Shown: piece by piece, positions 15,753-24,291 of the stretch
Position numbering within the stretch: the stretch's first letter is position 1
How the letters are laid out: the number at the start of each line of letters is the position of its first letter
NCBI GenBank assembly: GCA_964385045.1
Contig: CAYLNM010000040.1
Coordinates: 1 to 28,667, forward strand
Direction: 5' to 3'
Source: CAYLNM01 sp964385045
Lineage (GTDB): Bacteria; Planctomycetota; Phycisphaerae; Phycisphaerales; SM1A02
Length of the DNA stretch: 28,667 bases
Translations under genes and position numbers: made by a program
Notes under the pieces: model-generated
The model's database searches: none
Told to the model about the DNA's origin: nothing
What the model saw: the letters and a program-made list of their open reading frames with translations, nothing else

Positions 15753-18700
15753 TCAGAACGTGGTGAATCCCAGCGAGGCCCCGAAGGTCGTCTCGTCGCG
15801 GAAGTCGTCGTAGCCGACGGTCACGCGCAGGTCGACGTCGGGGAAGCGGCGGGTCACGCTCGTCGAGAGCGAGCGGAAGCCGCCCTCGCGGAGGTCCCAC
15901 GTGGGGCGGAGGAAGACGAGGTACGTCGGGCTCACCCGGTACTGCCATCCGAGGTCGAGGAGCTCCGACTCGCTCGCGTCGAGCCGGCGGAACTCCGCGT
16001 GGGTCGTGAGCACCGGGGAGTGCTGCACCGAGACGCCGACGGAGGAGCGGGCGAGGACGTCCTCCTCGAGGTCGTAGACGCCCTCGGCGGTGACCGCGAC
16101 GCTGTCACTCACCCGCCACGCGACCGTCTGCCGCACGTGGTCGCCGGCGTGGGAGAGCTCGGGCCGCCAGCCCACGAACCGCGGGGTCACCGACTCGCGG
16201 TCCAGGTCGTCCGACCCCTGCACCAGCCGGGTGTCGAGGGTCAGGACGTCGACCGAGCGGGCCCGGCCGGGGCCGCCGCGGTAGGTCTGCAGCACGTTCC
16301 GCAGGCCGATCTCGACCATCGCCCCGGTGGCGAGCGACTCGACCGACGGGTCGAAGGTCGGCAGCTCGGTCTGGTCGATGCCGGCGTCGGCGTACATCGC
16401 CGTCACCGACGGCTCGATCACCCACCGCAGTCGGTCGAGGTCCAGCAGCAGGCTCTGCACGTCGTCGAAGACCCGCTGCACCCGCGTCGAGGCTCGGACG
16501 CCCACGCCGCCCCACAGGCGGACGGTGTCCTCCTGCTGCGGCGAGAGACGGGAGAAGTCGTCGTCCCACGCGGTGACGCGGCCGACGACGAAGGGGGCGA
16601 CCCGCACCGCGCCCACGTCGAAGGGCGTCGAGAGCTCCTGCCGCAGGTCGGCCCGGTGCACCCACTCCGACTCGAGGCCGGCCTCGAACGCGAGGCGGCT
16701 GAAGAGGTCGTCCTCGGCGAGGCCGAAGCCCCCGCCGCGGATGCCGAGCTCGGCCGGCGTCCGCTCCACGAACCGAAGCCGCACCCGGCCGTAGCGGGCC
16801 TCGAAGTGGCTCGTGAGGCCGCCGCCGGCGAGGCCGTCGCCCACCCGGCGGTAGACGACCTCGGGCATTCGGTCGACGGTGTAGCCGGGCGCGGCGAGGA
16901 GCCAGCCGTTGGAGACGAAGTCCTCGATGCGGTACGACCCCTCGAGGCTGAAGGCCTCCTGCCCCCGCTGCGACTCGAGGCGGGCCCCGGTCTCGAAGGC
17001 CCGGCGGTCGCGGTAGTCGTCCTCGCGCCACTCGGCCACGAAGGTCGGGTCGCTCACGTACGAGGCCTGGGCCAGCAGCGACCAGTCGCGGCCGAGGCCG
17101 ATGCGCTGCTCGTACAGCGCGATGCCGCGGTTGGCCCCGTCCTGATCGACGGTTCGGCCGGCGGGGGTGAGGTCCTCGCCGTCGTCGTACAGGTAGAACG
17201 CCTCGAGCCGGCCCGGATCGCGGCCGGTCCCGGTGAGCAGCACGCCGGCGCCGGCTCCGCGCTCGGTCGCGCCCTCGACCCGCAGCTCGGCGTCGAAGTC
17301 AGGGGTCCGCTCGACGCCGGCGAGCGCCTGCAGGTCCCAGCGGGTCGAGATCTCGACACCGTCGTTGTCGGACTGGCCGACCGAGACGCGGCGGAGGGGC
17401 ACGTCCTGGATCCGCCCCTGGAAGCGCGGCCACCAGAGGATGGGCGTGGTCCCGAGGTTCAGGCGAAGGTCTCGGGCGTCGAGGAACGTGCCGCGGGCCG
17501 GGGTCTCGCGCGGGTCCAGCTCGGCCGCCGGGCCCCCGGCCACCTCCGGCTCGCCCACCGGCCGCCGCTCGATGAGCATGCGGCTCGCCCCGATCGAGAG
17601 GTGGCCGATCGCGTACTCGCTCGCCGAGACCCGCACGTCGCGGGCGGCGAACTGATCCTCGGCGATCTGCCGCATCTCGGCGGCGCGGGCGTAGACGGGG
17701 GCGCGGACGTCGCGGGCGTACGTCCGCAGCACCGCCTGCAGCATGATCGCACGGCCGCTCTGGAAGTCGTAGTAGACCCGCGGCGCCCGCAGCACCTGCT
17801 CGCCGCGGTCGGCCACCGCGCGGACGTCGCCCTCGAGGTAGATGCCGCGGACGGCGGTGGCGTCGAGCGAGCGCCGCGAGAGGTCGCGCACCGCGCCGGG
17901 GTCGGTGAAGATGACCGCCCGCGTCGCGGTGAGGGTGAGCTGGGACGGCACCGCCGCGTCGTCGTCGGCGAAGTACTCGACCACGAGGCCGCCGGTGGCG
18001 CGGATGACGTTCTCCCGTTCGCCCGTCTCGAGCTCGAGGCGGGCGGCGGAGAAGGCGATGGTCGCCCCGGGGGCCCGCAGCCACGGCCGGCGGGCGGAGA
18101 CCTCGGGGAGCTCGACCTCGGCCGGGTCGCCGGGGGCGGCCGCGGCGTCCTCGGGCGGCCGCACCGCGGGGATCGGCGACAGCGACGGAGGATCGCCCGA
18201 CTCGAGCCGGCCGAGCAGCGACGCGAGATACCCGCGGAGCCGCTGCTCGGCCGCGAGCACGAAGGCGTTGTTCGCGGGGCGTCCGTCGACCACCCGCGGG
18301 GCCCGCAGGACGACCTCGCCCCGGACGGCGCCGGTGACCAGCAGCCGCCGGCCCGCGACGCCGACGCCGGTGGGTCGCTCGGGGTTGCGGACCTCGTCGA
18401 ACCACGCCGCGACCTGGGTCACGACGCCCTCGTCGGTGGGCAGGCGGTTCAGCCAGATCACCGCGGTCGGGGCGCGGAAGCGGTGCCCGGCGATGCTGAC
18501 GTCGACGTCGCCCTGCAGCAGCAGGCGGCGGGTGTCGTCCACCCGCCAGAGGTCGGCCCGCAGGGCCTCGAGACGAAGTCCGCCCGCCTGCGGCTCGACC
18601 GGGAGGACGATCCCCGAGAGCCGGTCGCCGGTGACGGGGATGCGGCGGACGGTCGCGTCGGGATCGTCGCCGCGGGCCGGCAGGAGCACGGTGTTGACCT

Positions 18701-18890
18701 GGGCCGCCGCCGGGGGGGCGGGCAGCGCGAGCGCGGTGGCGGCGGCGAGGGCGAGGCCGGCCGCGCGAGCGAGCAGGCCGCGGACGCAGCCGGCGGGGCG
18801 GGACGCCGCGGGCACGCGGCCGCCGCGGCGGAGGCGCAAGCGGACGGCGGTGGCGGCGGCGGACCAGCGCGTTCGGAGGCATCGCGTCAC
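15753..18890 (-). CDS. lptD: LptD-like outer-membrane lipopolysaccharide assembly protein
   Basis: About 1045 residues. LptD is the outer-membrane barrel that inserts lipopolysaccharide at the cell surface. An N-terminal signal region (hydrophobic about 38-58, likely cleavage after PAPPAAA) precedes OstA-type beta-jellyroll repeats, seen as LLLQGDVDVSIAGHRFRAPTA, a second ADRGEQVLRAPRVYYDF and a third DQFAARDVRVSASEYAIG unit. TPILWWPRFQGRIQDVP matches the conserved 'P-x-x-W-P-R-x-x' hinge before the barrel. The last 500 or so residues are alternating beta strands ending in Phe (GASLGFTTF), the usual outer-membrane signal. The GTG at 18890 gives a long signal-peptide head; the frame is open further upstream and later GTGs are possible, so the start is uncertain. 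It follows ftsY by 144 bases. LptA/LptB/LptC are not in the window. Confidence 0.8.
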   Translation of the reverse strand: MTRCLRTRWSAAATAVRLRLRRGGRVPAASRPAGCVRGLLARAAGLALAAATALALPAPPAAAQVNTVLLPARGDDPDATVRRIPVTGDRLSGIVLPVEPQAGGLRLEALRADLWRVDDTRRLLLQGDVDVSIAGHRFRAPTAVIWLNRLPTDEGVVTQVAAWFDEVRNPERPTGVGVAGRRLLVTGAVRGEVVLRAPRVVDGRPANNAFVLAAEQRLRGYLASLLGRLESGDPPSLSPIPAVRPPEDAAAAPGDPAEVELPEVSARRPWLRAPGATIAFSAARLELETGERENVIRATGGLVVEYFADDDAAVPSQLTLTATRAVIFTDPGAVRDLSRRSLDATAVRGIYLEGDVRAVADRGEQVLRAPRVYYDFQSGRAIMLQAVLRTYARDVRAPVYARAAEMRQIAEDQFAARDVRVSASEYAIGHLSIGASRMLIERRPVGEPEVAGGPAAELDPRETPARGTFLDARDLRLNLGTTPILWWPRFQGRIQDVPLRRVSVGQSDNDGVEISTRWDLQALAGVERTPDFDAELRVEGATERGAGAGVLLTGTGRDPGRLEAFYLYDDGEDLTPAGRTVDQDGANRGIALYEQRIGLGRDWSLLAQASYVSDPTFVAEWREDDYRDRRAFETGARLESQRGQEAFSLEGSYRIEDFVSNGWLLAAPGYTVDRMPEVVYRRVGDGLAGGGLTSHFEARYGRVRLRFVERTPAELGIRGGGFGLAEDDLFSRLAFEAGLESEWVHRADLRQELSTPFDVGAVRVAPFVVGRVTAWDDDFSRLSPQQEDTVRLWGGVGVRASTRVQRVFDDVQSLLLDLDRLRWVIEPSVTAMYADAGIDQTELPTFDPSVESLATGAMVEIGLRNVLQTYRGGPGRARSVDVLTLDTRLVQGSDDLDRESVTPRFVGWRPELSHAGDHVRQTVAWRVSDSVAVTAEGVYDLEEDVLARSSVGVSVQHSPVLTTHAEFRRLDASESELLDLGWQYRVSPTYLVFLRPTWDLREGGFRSLSTSVTRRFPDVDLRVTVGYDDFRDETTFGASLGFTTF

Positions 18891-19034
18891 GCGGCGGATG
18901 ATACCGGCGGTCGGAGGCGCCCGCGGCCGACGGTGAGCGACGGTGAGTGGCGGCGGACGGCCGAGACGAGGCACGGCGCCCGCGCGACGCGGTGCGGGCG
19001 GCGGGGCGACGGGACGCGGGCACGCCCGTGGCCC

Positions 19035-19961
19035 TCAGTCCTCCTCGAACATCGCCTCGATGAACTGGTCGGGATCGAAGGGCTCGACGTCCTCGGGGGT
19101 CTCGCCCACGCCGATGAGCTTCACCGGGATGCCGATCCGCTCGCGGATCGCGATCACGATGCCGCCCTTGGCGGTGCCGTCGAGCTTGGCGAGGAAGAGG
19201 CCGGTCACGTCGATCGCCCGCTGGAAGATCTCCGCCTGCGCGATCGCGTTCTGGCCCCCGGTGGCGTCGAGGACGAGCAGCACCTCGTGCGGGGCGCCCG
19301 GGATCTTCTTCGCGACCACGTCGCGGATCTTGGTGAGCTGCCGCATGAGGTGCTCCTGCGTGTGCAGGCGCCCCGCGGTGTCGATGAGCAGGACGTCCGT
19401 CCCGCGGGCGACCGCCGCCTCGGCGGCGTCGTACACCACGCTCGCGGGATCGGCGCCCTCGCGGCCGCGGACGAGCTCCACCCCGAGGCGGTCGGACCAG
19501 ATCGCCAGCTGCTCGACCGCGCCCGCCCGGAAGGTGTCGGCGGCGGCGAGCAGCACCGTCCGGCCATCCTTCCGCAGGCTGTGGGCGATCTTGGCCACGC
19601 TCGTCGTCTTGCCGGCGCCGTTGATCCCCGCCACGAGGATCACCGTCGGTCCCTCCGCGACGGTGGCGAGCGAGCGGTCGACGTCGTCGAAGCACGCCCG
19701 CAGCCGCCGCTTCAGGAAGTCGATCACCTCGTCCCCGGAGGAGATCCGCCGGGCCCGGAAGTCCTCCCGCAGCTCGTCCACGAGCGCGGTGGTGGTCCGC
19801 ACGCCCACGTCGGCGGTGATGAGGTAGTGCTCGATCTCGTCGATCAGCTCCTCGGAGAGCTGCCGGCCCTTGACGAGCCGCCGCAGCCCGCCGGCGAGCT
19901 TCTCGCGGGTCTTGGCGAGCCCGCGGCGGATCGCGCCGAACGTCGACTTGAAGATGCCCAT
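19035..19961 (-). CDS. ftsY: Signal recognition particle receptor FtsY
   Basis: 308 residues. FtsY is the SRP-family GTPase that receives ribosome-SRP complexes at the inner membrane. A short basic helix (1-32) replaces the long acidic A domain of E. coli, leaving an N domain (33-100) and a full G domain: P-loop GINGAGKTTS (112-121), DTFRAGA (142-148), DTAGRLHT (194-201), LAKLDGTAKGG (257-267) and GVGETPEDVEPFD (284-296). Start ATG 19961 follows GGGAGG with a rather long spacer (12 bases). It lies between the assembly gap/nusB tail and lptD on the same strand, the usual housekeeping neighbourhood. No defect seen. Confidence 0.97.
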   Translation of the reverse strand: MGIFKSTFGAIRRGLAKTREKLAGGLRRLVKGRQLSEELIDEIEHYLITADVGVRTTTALVDELREDFRARRISSGDEVIDFLKRRLRACFDDVDRSLATVAEGPTVILVAGINGAGKTTSVAKIAHSLRKDGRTVLLAAADTFRAGAVEQLAIWSDRLGVELVRGREGADPASVVYDAAEAAVARGTDVLLIDTAGRLHTQEHLMRQLTKIRDVVAKKIPGAPHEVLLVLDATGGQNAIAQAEIFQRAIDVTGLFLAKLDGTAKGGIVIAIRERIGIPVKLIGVGETPEDVEPFDPDQFIEAMFEED

Positions 19962-19981
19962 CGCGGGGTGGCCTCCCTCGC

Positions 19982-20056
19982 TCACTCGGTCCGCGGACGG
20001 TCCGCGGTGGGGTCGGGGGACGGGCCGGACGCCGGCGCGTCGTCGGCGGCGGCACG
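19982..20056 (-). CDS. C-terminal fragment on the far side of the gap, probably the end of nusB
   Basis: On the minus strand the bases between the gap and ftsY contain one frame ending in TGA at 19984-19982 that reads as a hydrophilic, acid- and Pro-rich tail (24 residues, DDAPASGPSPDPTADRPRTE). Its composition is that of a real C-terminus, while the other two frames are Arg-rich shadow-like. nusB is cut by the gap on the other side and only a few residues of its conserved fold are missing, so this is most simply its tail; the gap's 100 Ns are not a multiple of three, but that length is a placeholder. It could also belong to a gene lost in the gap. Confidence 0.45.
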   Translation of the reverse strand, partial: RAAADDAPASGPSPDPTADRPRTE

Positions 20057-20156
20057 NNNNNNNNNNNNNNNNNNNNNNNNNNNNNNNNNNNNNNNNNNNN
20101 NNNNNNNNNNNNNNNNNNNNNNNNNNNNNNNNNNNNNNNNNNNNNNNNNNNNNNNN
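20057..20156. other. Assembly gap (100 N)
   Basis: Exactly 100 undetermined bases, the conventional filler for a gap of unknown size. It interrupts the end of nusB. Confidence 0.99.
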
Positions 20157-20573
20157 CTTCCGCACGCCCTCGAGCACGCCGTGGACGAACCGCGGCGAGT
20201 CGCCGGTGGAGAACTCGCGGGCGAGCTCGACCGCCTCGTCGATCACCACCGCGGGGGGCAGGCCCCGCCGCAGCAGCTCGTGGCAGGCGAGGCGGAGGAT
20301 CGCCCGGTCGGTGGCGGCCTGGCGCGAGGGCGGCCACTGCGGCGCGACGCGGCGCAGCAGGCGGTCGGCGGCTCCGCGGCCGGCCCACGCGGCGAGGGCG
20401 AGGGTCCACGCGTCCTCGTGCACGCCCGCGTCGCCGGCCGCCCCGTCGAGCGACGTGCGGATCATGTCGAGGTCGGGGTCGGGACTCGCGTCGAGCTGGT
20501 AGAGCGCCTGCACCGCGGCTCGCCGCACGAGGCGGCGGGCGGTGGGGGCGCCGGGGGAGCGGGCGGCGGTCAC
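20157..20573 (-). CDS. nusB: Transcription antitermination factor NusB (3' end lost in gap)
   Basis: 139 residues visible, cut by the assembly gap at the C-terminus. NusB binds boxA RNA with NusE and supports rRNA antitermination. The N-terminal RRLVRRAAVQALYQLD, the middle DRAILRLACHELL and the C-terminal VVIDEAVELAREFSTGDSPRFVHGVLEGV are the family signature segments; only the last helix turn is missing. The GTG at 20573 is fixed by a GTGA overlap with the ribH stop, so the two are translationally coupled, the common ribH-nusB arrangement. Confidence 0.93.
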
Positions 20574-21169
20574 GAGGCGGCTCCCCGGCCGGGGGTGGGA
20601 GCGGGGGCGGGAGCCGGAGCGGAGGCGGAGGCGGAGGCGGCCTCCTCGGGCAGGTCGGCGGGTGGACCCGGCAGCGGCCCCCCGGCGGCGACGGCCCCGG
20701 TCCGCCGGACCGCGGCGATCGCCCCGACGGTCGACTCCATCGACTCGCGGCCCTTGTTGCCGGCGGCGCCGCCGGCCCGGGCGCGGGCCTGCTCGAGGTC
20801 CTGGCAGGTGAGGACGCCGAAGGCGACGGGCACGCCGGTCCGCTCGGTGAGGGCGGCGAGGCCCCCTGCGAGGCCGTGGGCGAGCCACCGGTCGTGGGTC
20901 GTCTCGCCGGTGAGGATCAGGCCGAGGCACACCACGCCGTCGAGGTCGCCGCGGTCGACCATCGCGCGGGCGACGGGCAGCAGCTCCCAGGAGCCCGGCG
21001 CAGGCACGACGAGCAGGTTCTCGTCCGCGCCGCCGGCGGCGCGCCACGCGGCGACGGCGCCGGCGAGCAGCCGGTCCGTCACGTCGGCGTGGTAGCGGCT
21101 GACCGCGAGGCCCACGCGGGCGCCGCGGGCCTCGAGGGCCGGGCTGGTCTCGGAGCGATGGTCGCGCAT
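20570..21169 (-). CDS. ribH: 6,7-dimethyl-8-ribityllumazine synthase
   Basis: 199 residues. RibH condenses 5-amino-6-ribitylamino-uracil with dihydroxybutanone phosphate, the penultimate step of riboflavin synthesis, as a pentameric or icosahedral assembly. Family landmarks: VPAPGSWELLPVAR (residues 55-68), CLGLILTGETTHDRW with the catalytic His92, GVLTCQDLEQARARAG and NKGRE (138-142). The conserved fold ends near residue 155; the remaining 45 or so residues are a low-complexity Ala/Pro/Ser/Gly tail encoded by short G/C repeats, unusual for this enzyme. The start ATG at 21169 gives a short N-terminal extension; ubiA is transcribed divergently 96 bases away. It heads the ribH-nusB-ftsY-lptD run. 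Confidence 0.93.
   Translation of the reverse strand: MRDHRSETSPALEARGARVGLAVSRYHADVTDRLLAGAVAAWRAAGGADENLLVVPAPGSWELLPVARAMVDRGDLDGVVCLGLILTGETTHDRWLAHGLAGGLAALTERTGVPVAFGVLTCQDLEQARARAGGAAGNKGRESMESTVGAIAAVRRTGAVAAGGPLPGPPADLPEEAASASASAPAPAPAPTPGRGAAS
20621..20638. repeat. Hexamer tandem repeat (GGAGGC)x3 in the ribH tail
   Basis: Three perfect copies of GGAGGC followed by GG, flanked by more degenerate GGAGCC/GGGGGC units back to about 20596. It encodes the Ala-Ser and Ala-Pro repeats at the RibH C-terminus. Slippage here would change the tail in two-residue steps without a frameshift. Confidence 0.8.
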
Positions 21170-21242
21170 GCGGGAGGTCGGGGGGGCCGCCGCGAGGCGG
21201 GGCGGGGCGTCGCGGGTCGGGCCCGCGTTCCGAAGGGCGAAG

Positions 21243-21248
21243 ATGATA
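21243..21248 (-). promoter_or_regulatory. Candidate -10 element for ribH
   Basis: TATCAT on the minus strand (five of six to TATAAT), about 75 bases before the ribH start, in the 96-base divergent space with ubiA. No clear -35. Confidence 0.35.
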
Positions 21249-21265
21249 GCCCGCCCGGCGGTAGC

Positions 21266-22360
21266 ATGCGCCCCTCGATGAACCTGCTCAGCCGGCTCGC
21301 CACCGCCATCCAGCTCACGCGCCTGACCATCGCCTTCGGGGCGGTGAGCGACATCTGGTTCGTGGTGCTGCTGGTGCGGGCCGGGATGGCGGGCGGGGCG
21401 ACGGCGGGGGTCGCGGCCGCGGCGGGCGTCGGCACGCCGCCGATGGCCGGTCCGGTGCGGCCGAGCCCGGCGCCCGACGGCGCCGCGGCCCCGGCGGGCG
21501 CCGCCGGCGCCGAGGCCCTGCTGCCCGAGGTCGCGGCGATGCCGCTGCCCGCCGCCCTGCTGGCGGGGGCGATCATCGCGGTGGGGCTCTTCGCCTACGG
21601 GGCGAGCCTCAACGACGTCCTCGACGTGCGGCACGACTCGACGTTCAGTCCCAGCCGCCCGATCCCCGCCGGCCGCATCGGCCACGCCCAGGCCATGGTG
21701 GTGACGGTCGGCTCGCTCATCGTCGCCGTGCTCGGCGCGGCGTGGATCGGGACGTGGAGCGTGTGCATCACGCTGCTCACCGCGGCCGCGCTGCTCTTCT
21801 ACAACGCCACCGGCAAGTACATCCCGGCGGTGGGCGTGGTCACCATGGGCCTCGTCCACGCCGCCCACATGTACATCCCGGCCGAGGGCCTCACCTTCAC
21901 GTGGCCGGTGTGGCTGGTGATGTCGCACGCGGTCGGGATCGCGGCCGCGGTGCACGTCCTCGAGGGCAAGCGCCCGCGGTTCGACCGCCGCGGCGTCACG
22001 CTCGCGATCGTCGGCTGGCTGTTCTGGTCGCTCGTCCTGCTGTGGGTCGCGCGGGTGGGCGACGGCGACTGGCCGTCGGACGCGGCCTCGTGGCGCGTGA
22101 TCCTGCCGCTGCTCACCGGCCTCGCGTTCGTGGTCGTCGCGCGACACAAGACGGCCGGCCTGGAAGGACGACGGGCGGCGGAGAAGGTGCGCCGCTACGG
22201 CGCGATGTGGCAGGCGCTCTACGCCTCGGCGTGGCTGATGGCGCTCGGCCTCACGCAGGAGGCGGTCTGGATGGGCCTCTTCGCGTTCGTCGGCTTCGCG
22301 GTGATGACGGTGATCAAGGAGATCACGGGCGCCAGCGGGCGGCCGCTGGCCTACCGCTGA
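21266..22360 (+). CDS. UbiA-family prenyltransferase (polytopic membrane protein)
   Basis: 364 residues, eight to nine predicted membrane segments. The family transfers prenyl chains to aromatic or other acceptors in the membrane. The first Asp-rich prenyl-diphosphate/Mg site is intact as N116-D-x-x-D120-x-x-x-D124 (NDVLDVRHD), followed by SRPIPAG. The second Asp-rich motif expected on the later cytoplasmic loop is not recognisable: that place has HVLEGKRPRFDRRG (230-243). An Ala/Gly/Pro-rich insertion (about 38-92) separates TM1 from TM2. The start could be ATG 21266 or ATG 21278; neither has a clear ribosome binding site. Product unknown: quinone, haem O and archaeal-type lipid branches cannot be told apart from sequence alone. 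It is a single gene divergent from ribH. Confidence 0.85.
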   Translation: MRPSMNLLSRLATAIQLTRLTIAFGAVSDIWFVVLLVRAGMAGGATAGVAAAAGVGTPPMAGPVRPSPAPDGAAAPAGAAGAEALLPEVAAMPLPAALLAGAIIAVGLFAYGASLNDVLDVRHDSTFSPSRPIPAGRIGHAQAMVVTVGSLIVAVLGAAWIGTWSVCITLLTAAALLFYNATGKYIPAVGVVTMGLVHAAHMYIPAEGLTFTWPVWLVMSHAVGIAAAVHVLEGKRPRFDRRGVTLAIVGWLFWSLVLLWVARVGDGDWPSDAASWRVILPLLTGLAFVVVARHKTAGLEGRRAAEKVRRYGAMWQALYASAWLMALGLTQEAVWMGLFAFVGFAVMTVIKEITGASGRPLAYR

Positions 22361-22363
22361 GGC

Positions 22364-22395
22364 GCGGGATCGCGACCATGGGCGATCTCGCCCGC
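22364..22395 (+). terminator. Candidate U-less hairpin after ubiA
   Basis: Starts three bases after the ubiA stop. Inner arms GATCGC/GCGATC (22368-22373, 22382-22387) are perfect with an eight-base loop; outer arms GCGG/CCGC add four pairs with a bulge. No T-tract. Confidence 0.4.
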
Positions 22396-22476
22396 TCCGT
22401 GCCTCGTCGCTGGTGGGGGCCCCGATGGCCGTGTCGGGGCGTGCTCGCCGAGGGGGCGTCGATCCGCCCGCGCGAG

Positions 22477-22500
22477 AAAAAGGGCCCGCAGGACGTGCCC
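22477..22500 (-). terminator. T-tailed hairpin on the minus strand
   Basis: Read on the minus strand: GGGCACG - TCCTG - CGGGCCC followed by TTTTT. The 7-base arms pair with one A-G mismatch and the loop is five bases. This is the only hairpin with a T-run that I found in the window, and no annotated minus-strand gene lies upstream of it. Confidence 0.5.
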
Positions 22501-22537
22501 TCTCCTCCATGGGCGCGTCCGCGAGCCGCGACCGGCG

Positions 22538-22565
22538 AGCATAGTGAACGCGCCGCCCCCCGCAA
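22538..22565 (-). promoter_or_regulatory. Promoter-like pair on the minus strand
   Basis: On the minus strand TTGCGG (22565-22560) and TATGCT (22543-22538) are separated by 16 bases, three and four of six matches to the sigma-70 consensus. Transcription would start near 22532 and reach the T-tailed hairpin after about 55 bases; the transcript would carry GGAGGAG. Confidence 0.3.
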
Positions 22566-22801
22566 GCCCTCGGCGCGAATCGGGACACGTCGCGGTGGGA
22601 CACGTCCGGGAACCCTGTGAAGATGGGCAATCCTGGTCGGTCGGCGGGCGTGCCCGCGGGTCGGGCGCAGCCGGTGCGCAACGCGCCGGCCGACGTGCAC
22701 GTCGCGTCAACGCATCATCCACCGTGGACCGTGGCCGTCGCTCGACACGCCGTCGGGCGGGTCGCGACGGTTCACCACGAGTGAGCAGGGAGCGATCCCC
22801 G

Positions 22802-24277
<1,476 letters not shown>

Positions 24278-24289
24278 GCCGGCGCCGGC
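24278..24289. repeat. 12-bp palindrome between convergent stops
   Basis: GCCGGCGCCGGC fills the 14-base space between the stop of the sigma-54 regulator (24277) and the stop of ftsI (24292). Too short for a proven terminator, but it is the only sequence available to separate the two convergent transcripts. Confidence 0.4.
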
Positions 24290-24291
24290 GT

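Larger units (their letters stand above)
22361..22801. other. Intergenic region between ubiA and the sigma-54 regulator
   Basis: 441 bases without a supported protein gene. It holds a hairpin after ubiA (22364-22395), a T-tailed hairpin on the minus strand (22477-22500), a minus-strand promoter-like pair (22538-22565), and an AGGGAG ribosome binding site (22787-22792) for the next gene. Several short A/T-containing islands (around 22477, 22541, 22615, 22710) stand out from the surrounding G/C and mark it as regulatory rather than coding. Confidence 0.6.

Noticed and set aside
17299..20409. 1036-codon minus-strand frame over lptD, ftsY and the gap
   Set aside because: Out of frame with both genes, and it reads through the Ns; low-complexity Arg/Pro composition.
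15687..21095. Very long plus-strand open frame across lptD, ftsY, nusB and the gap
   Set aside because: It is antisense to four recognised genes, passes through the Ns, and is a Val/Glu/Asp/Arg-biased shadow. Stop codons are simply rare at this base composition.
22600..22680. SRP RNA or tRNA-like segment in the spacer
   Set aside because: A GGGAACCC stretch and CCTGG resembled SRP RNA for a moment, but the conserved loop and stems are missing; no cloverleaf forms.
22544..22801. N-terminal extension of the sigma-54 regulator to an upstream ATG
   Set aside because: The extra 86 residues have no receiver similarity; the GTG at 22802 has a well-placed ribosome binding site.
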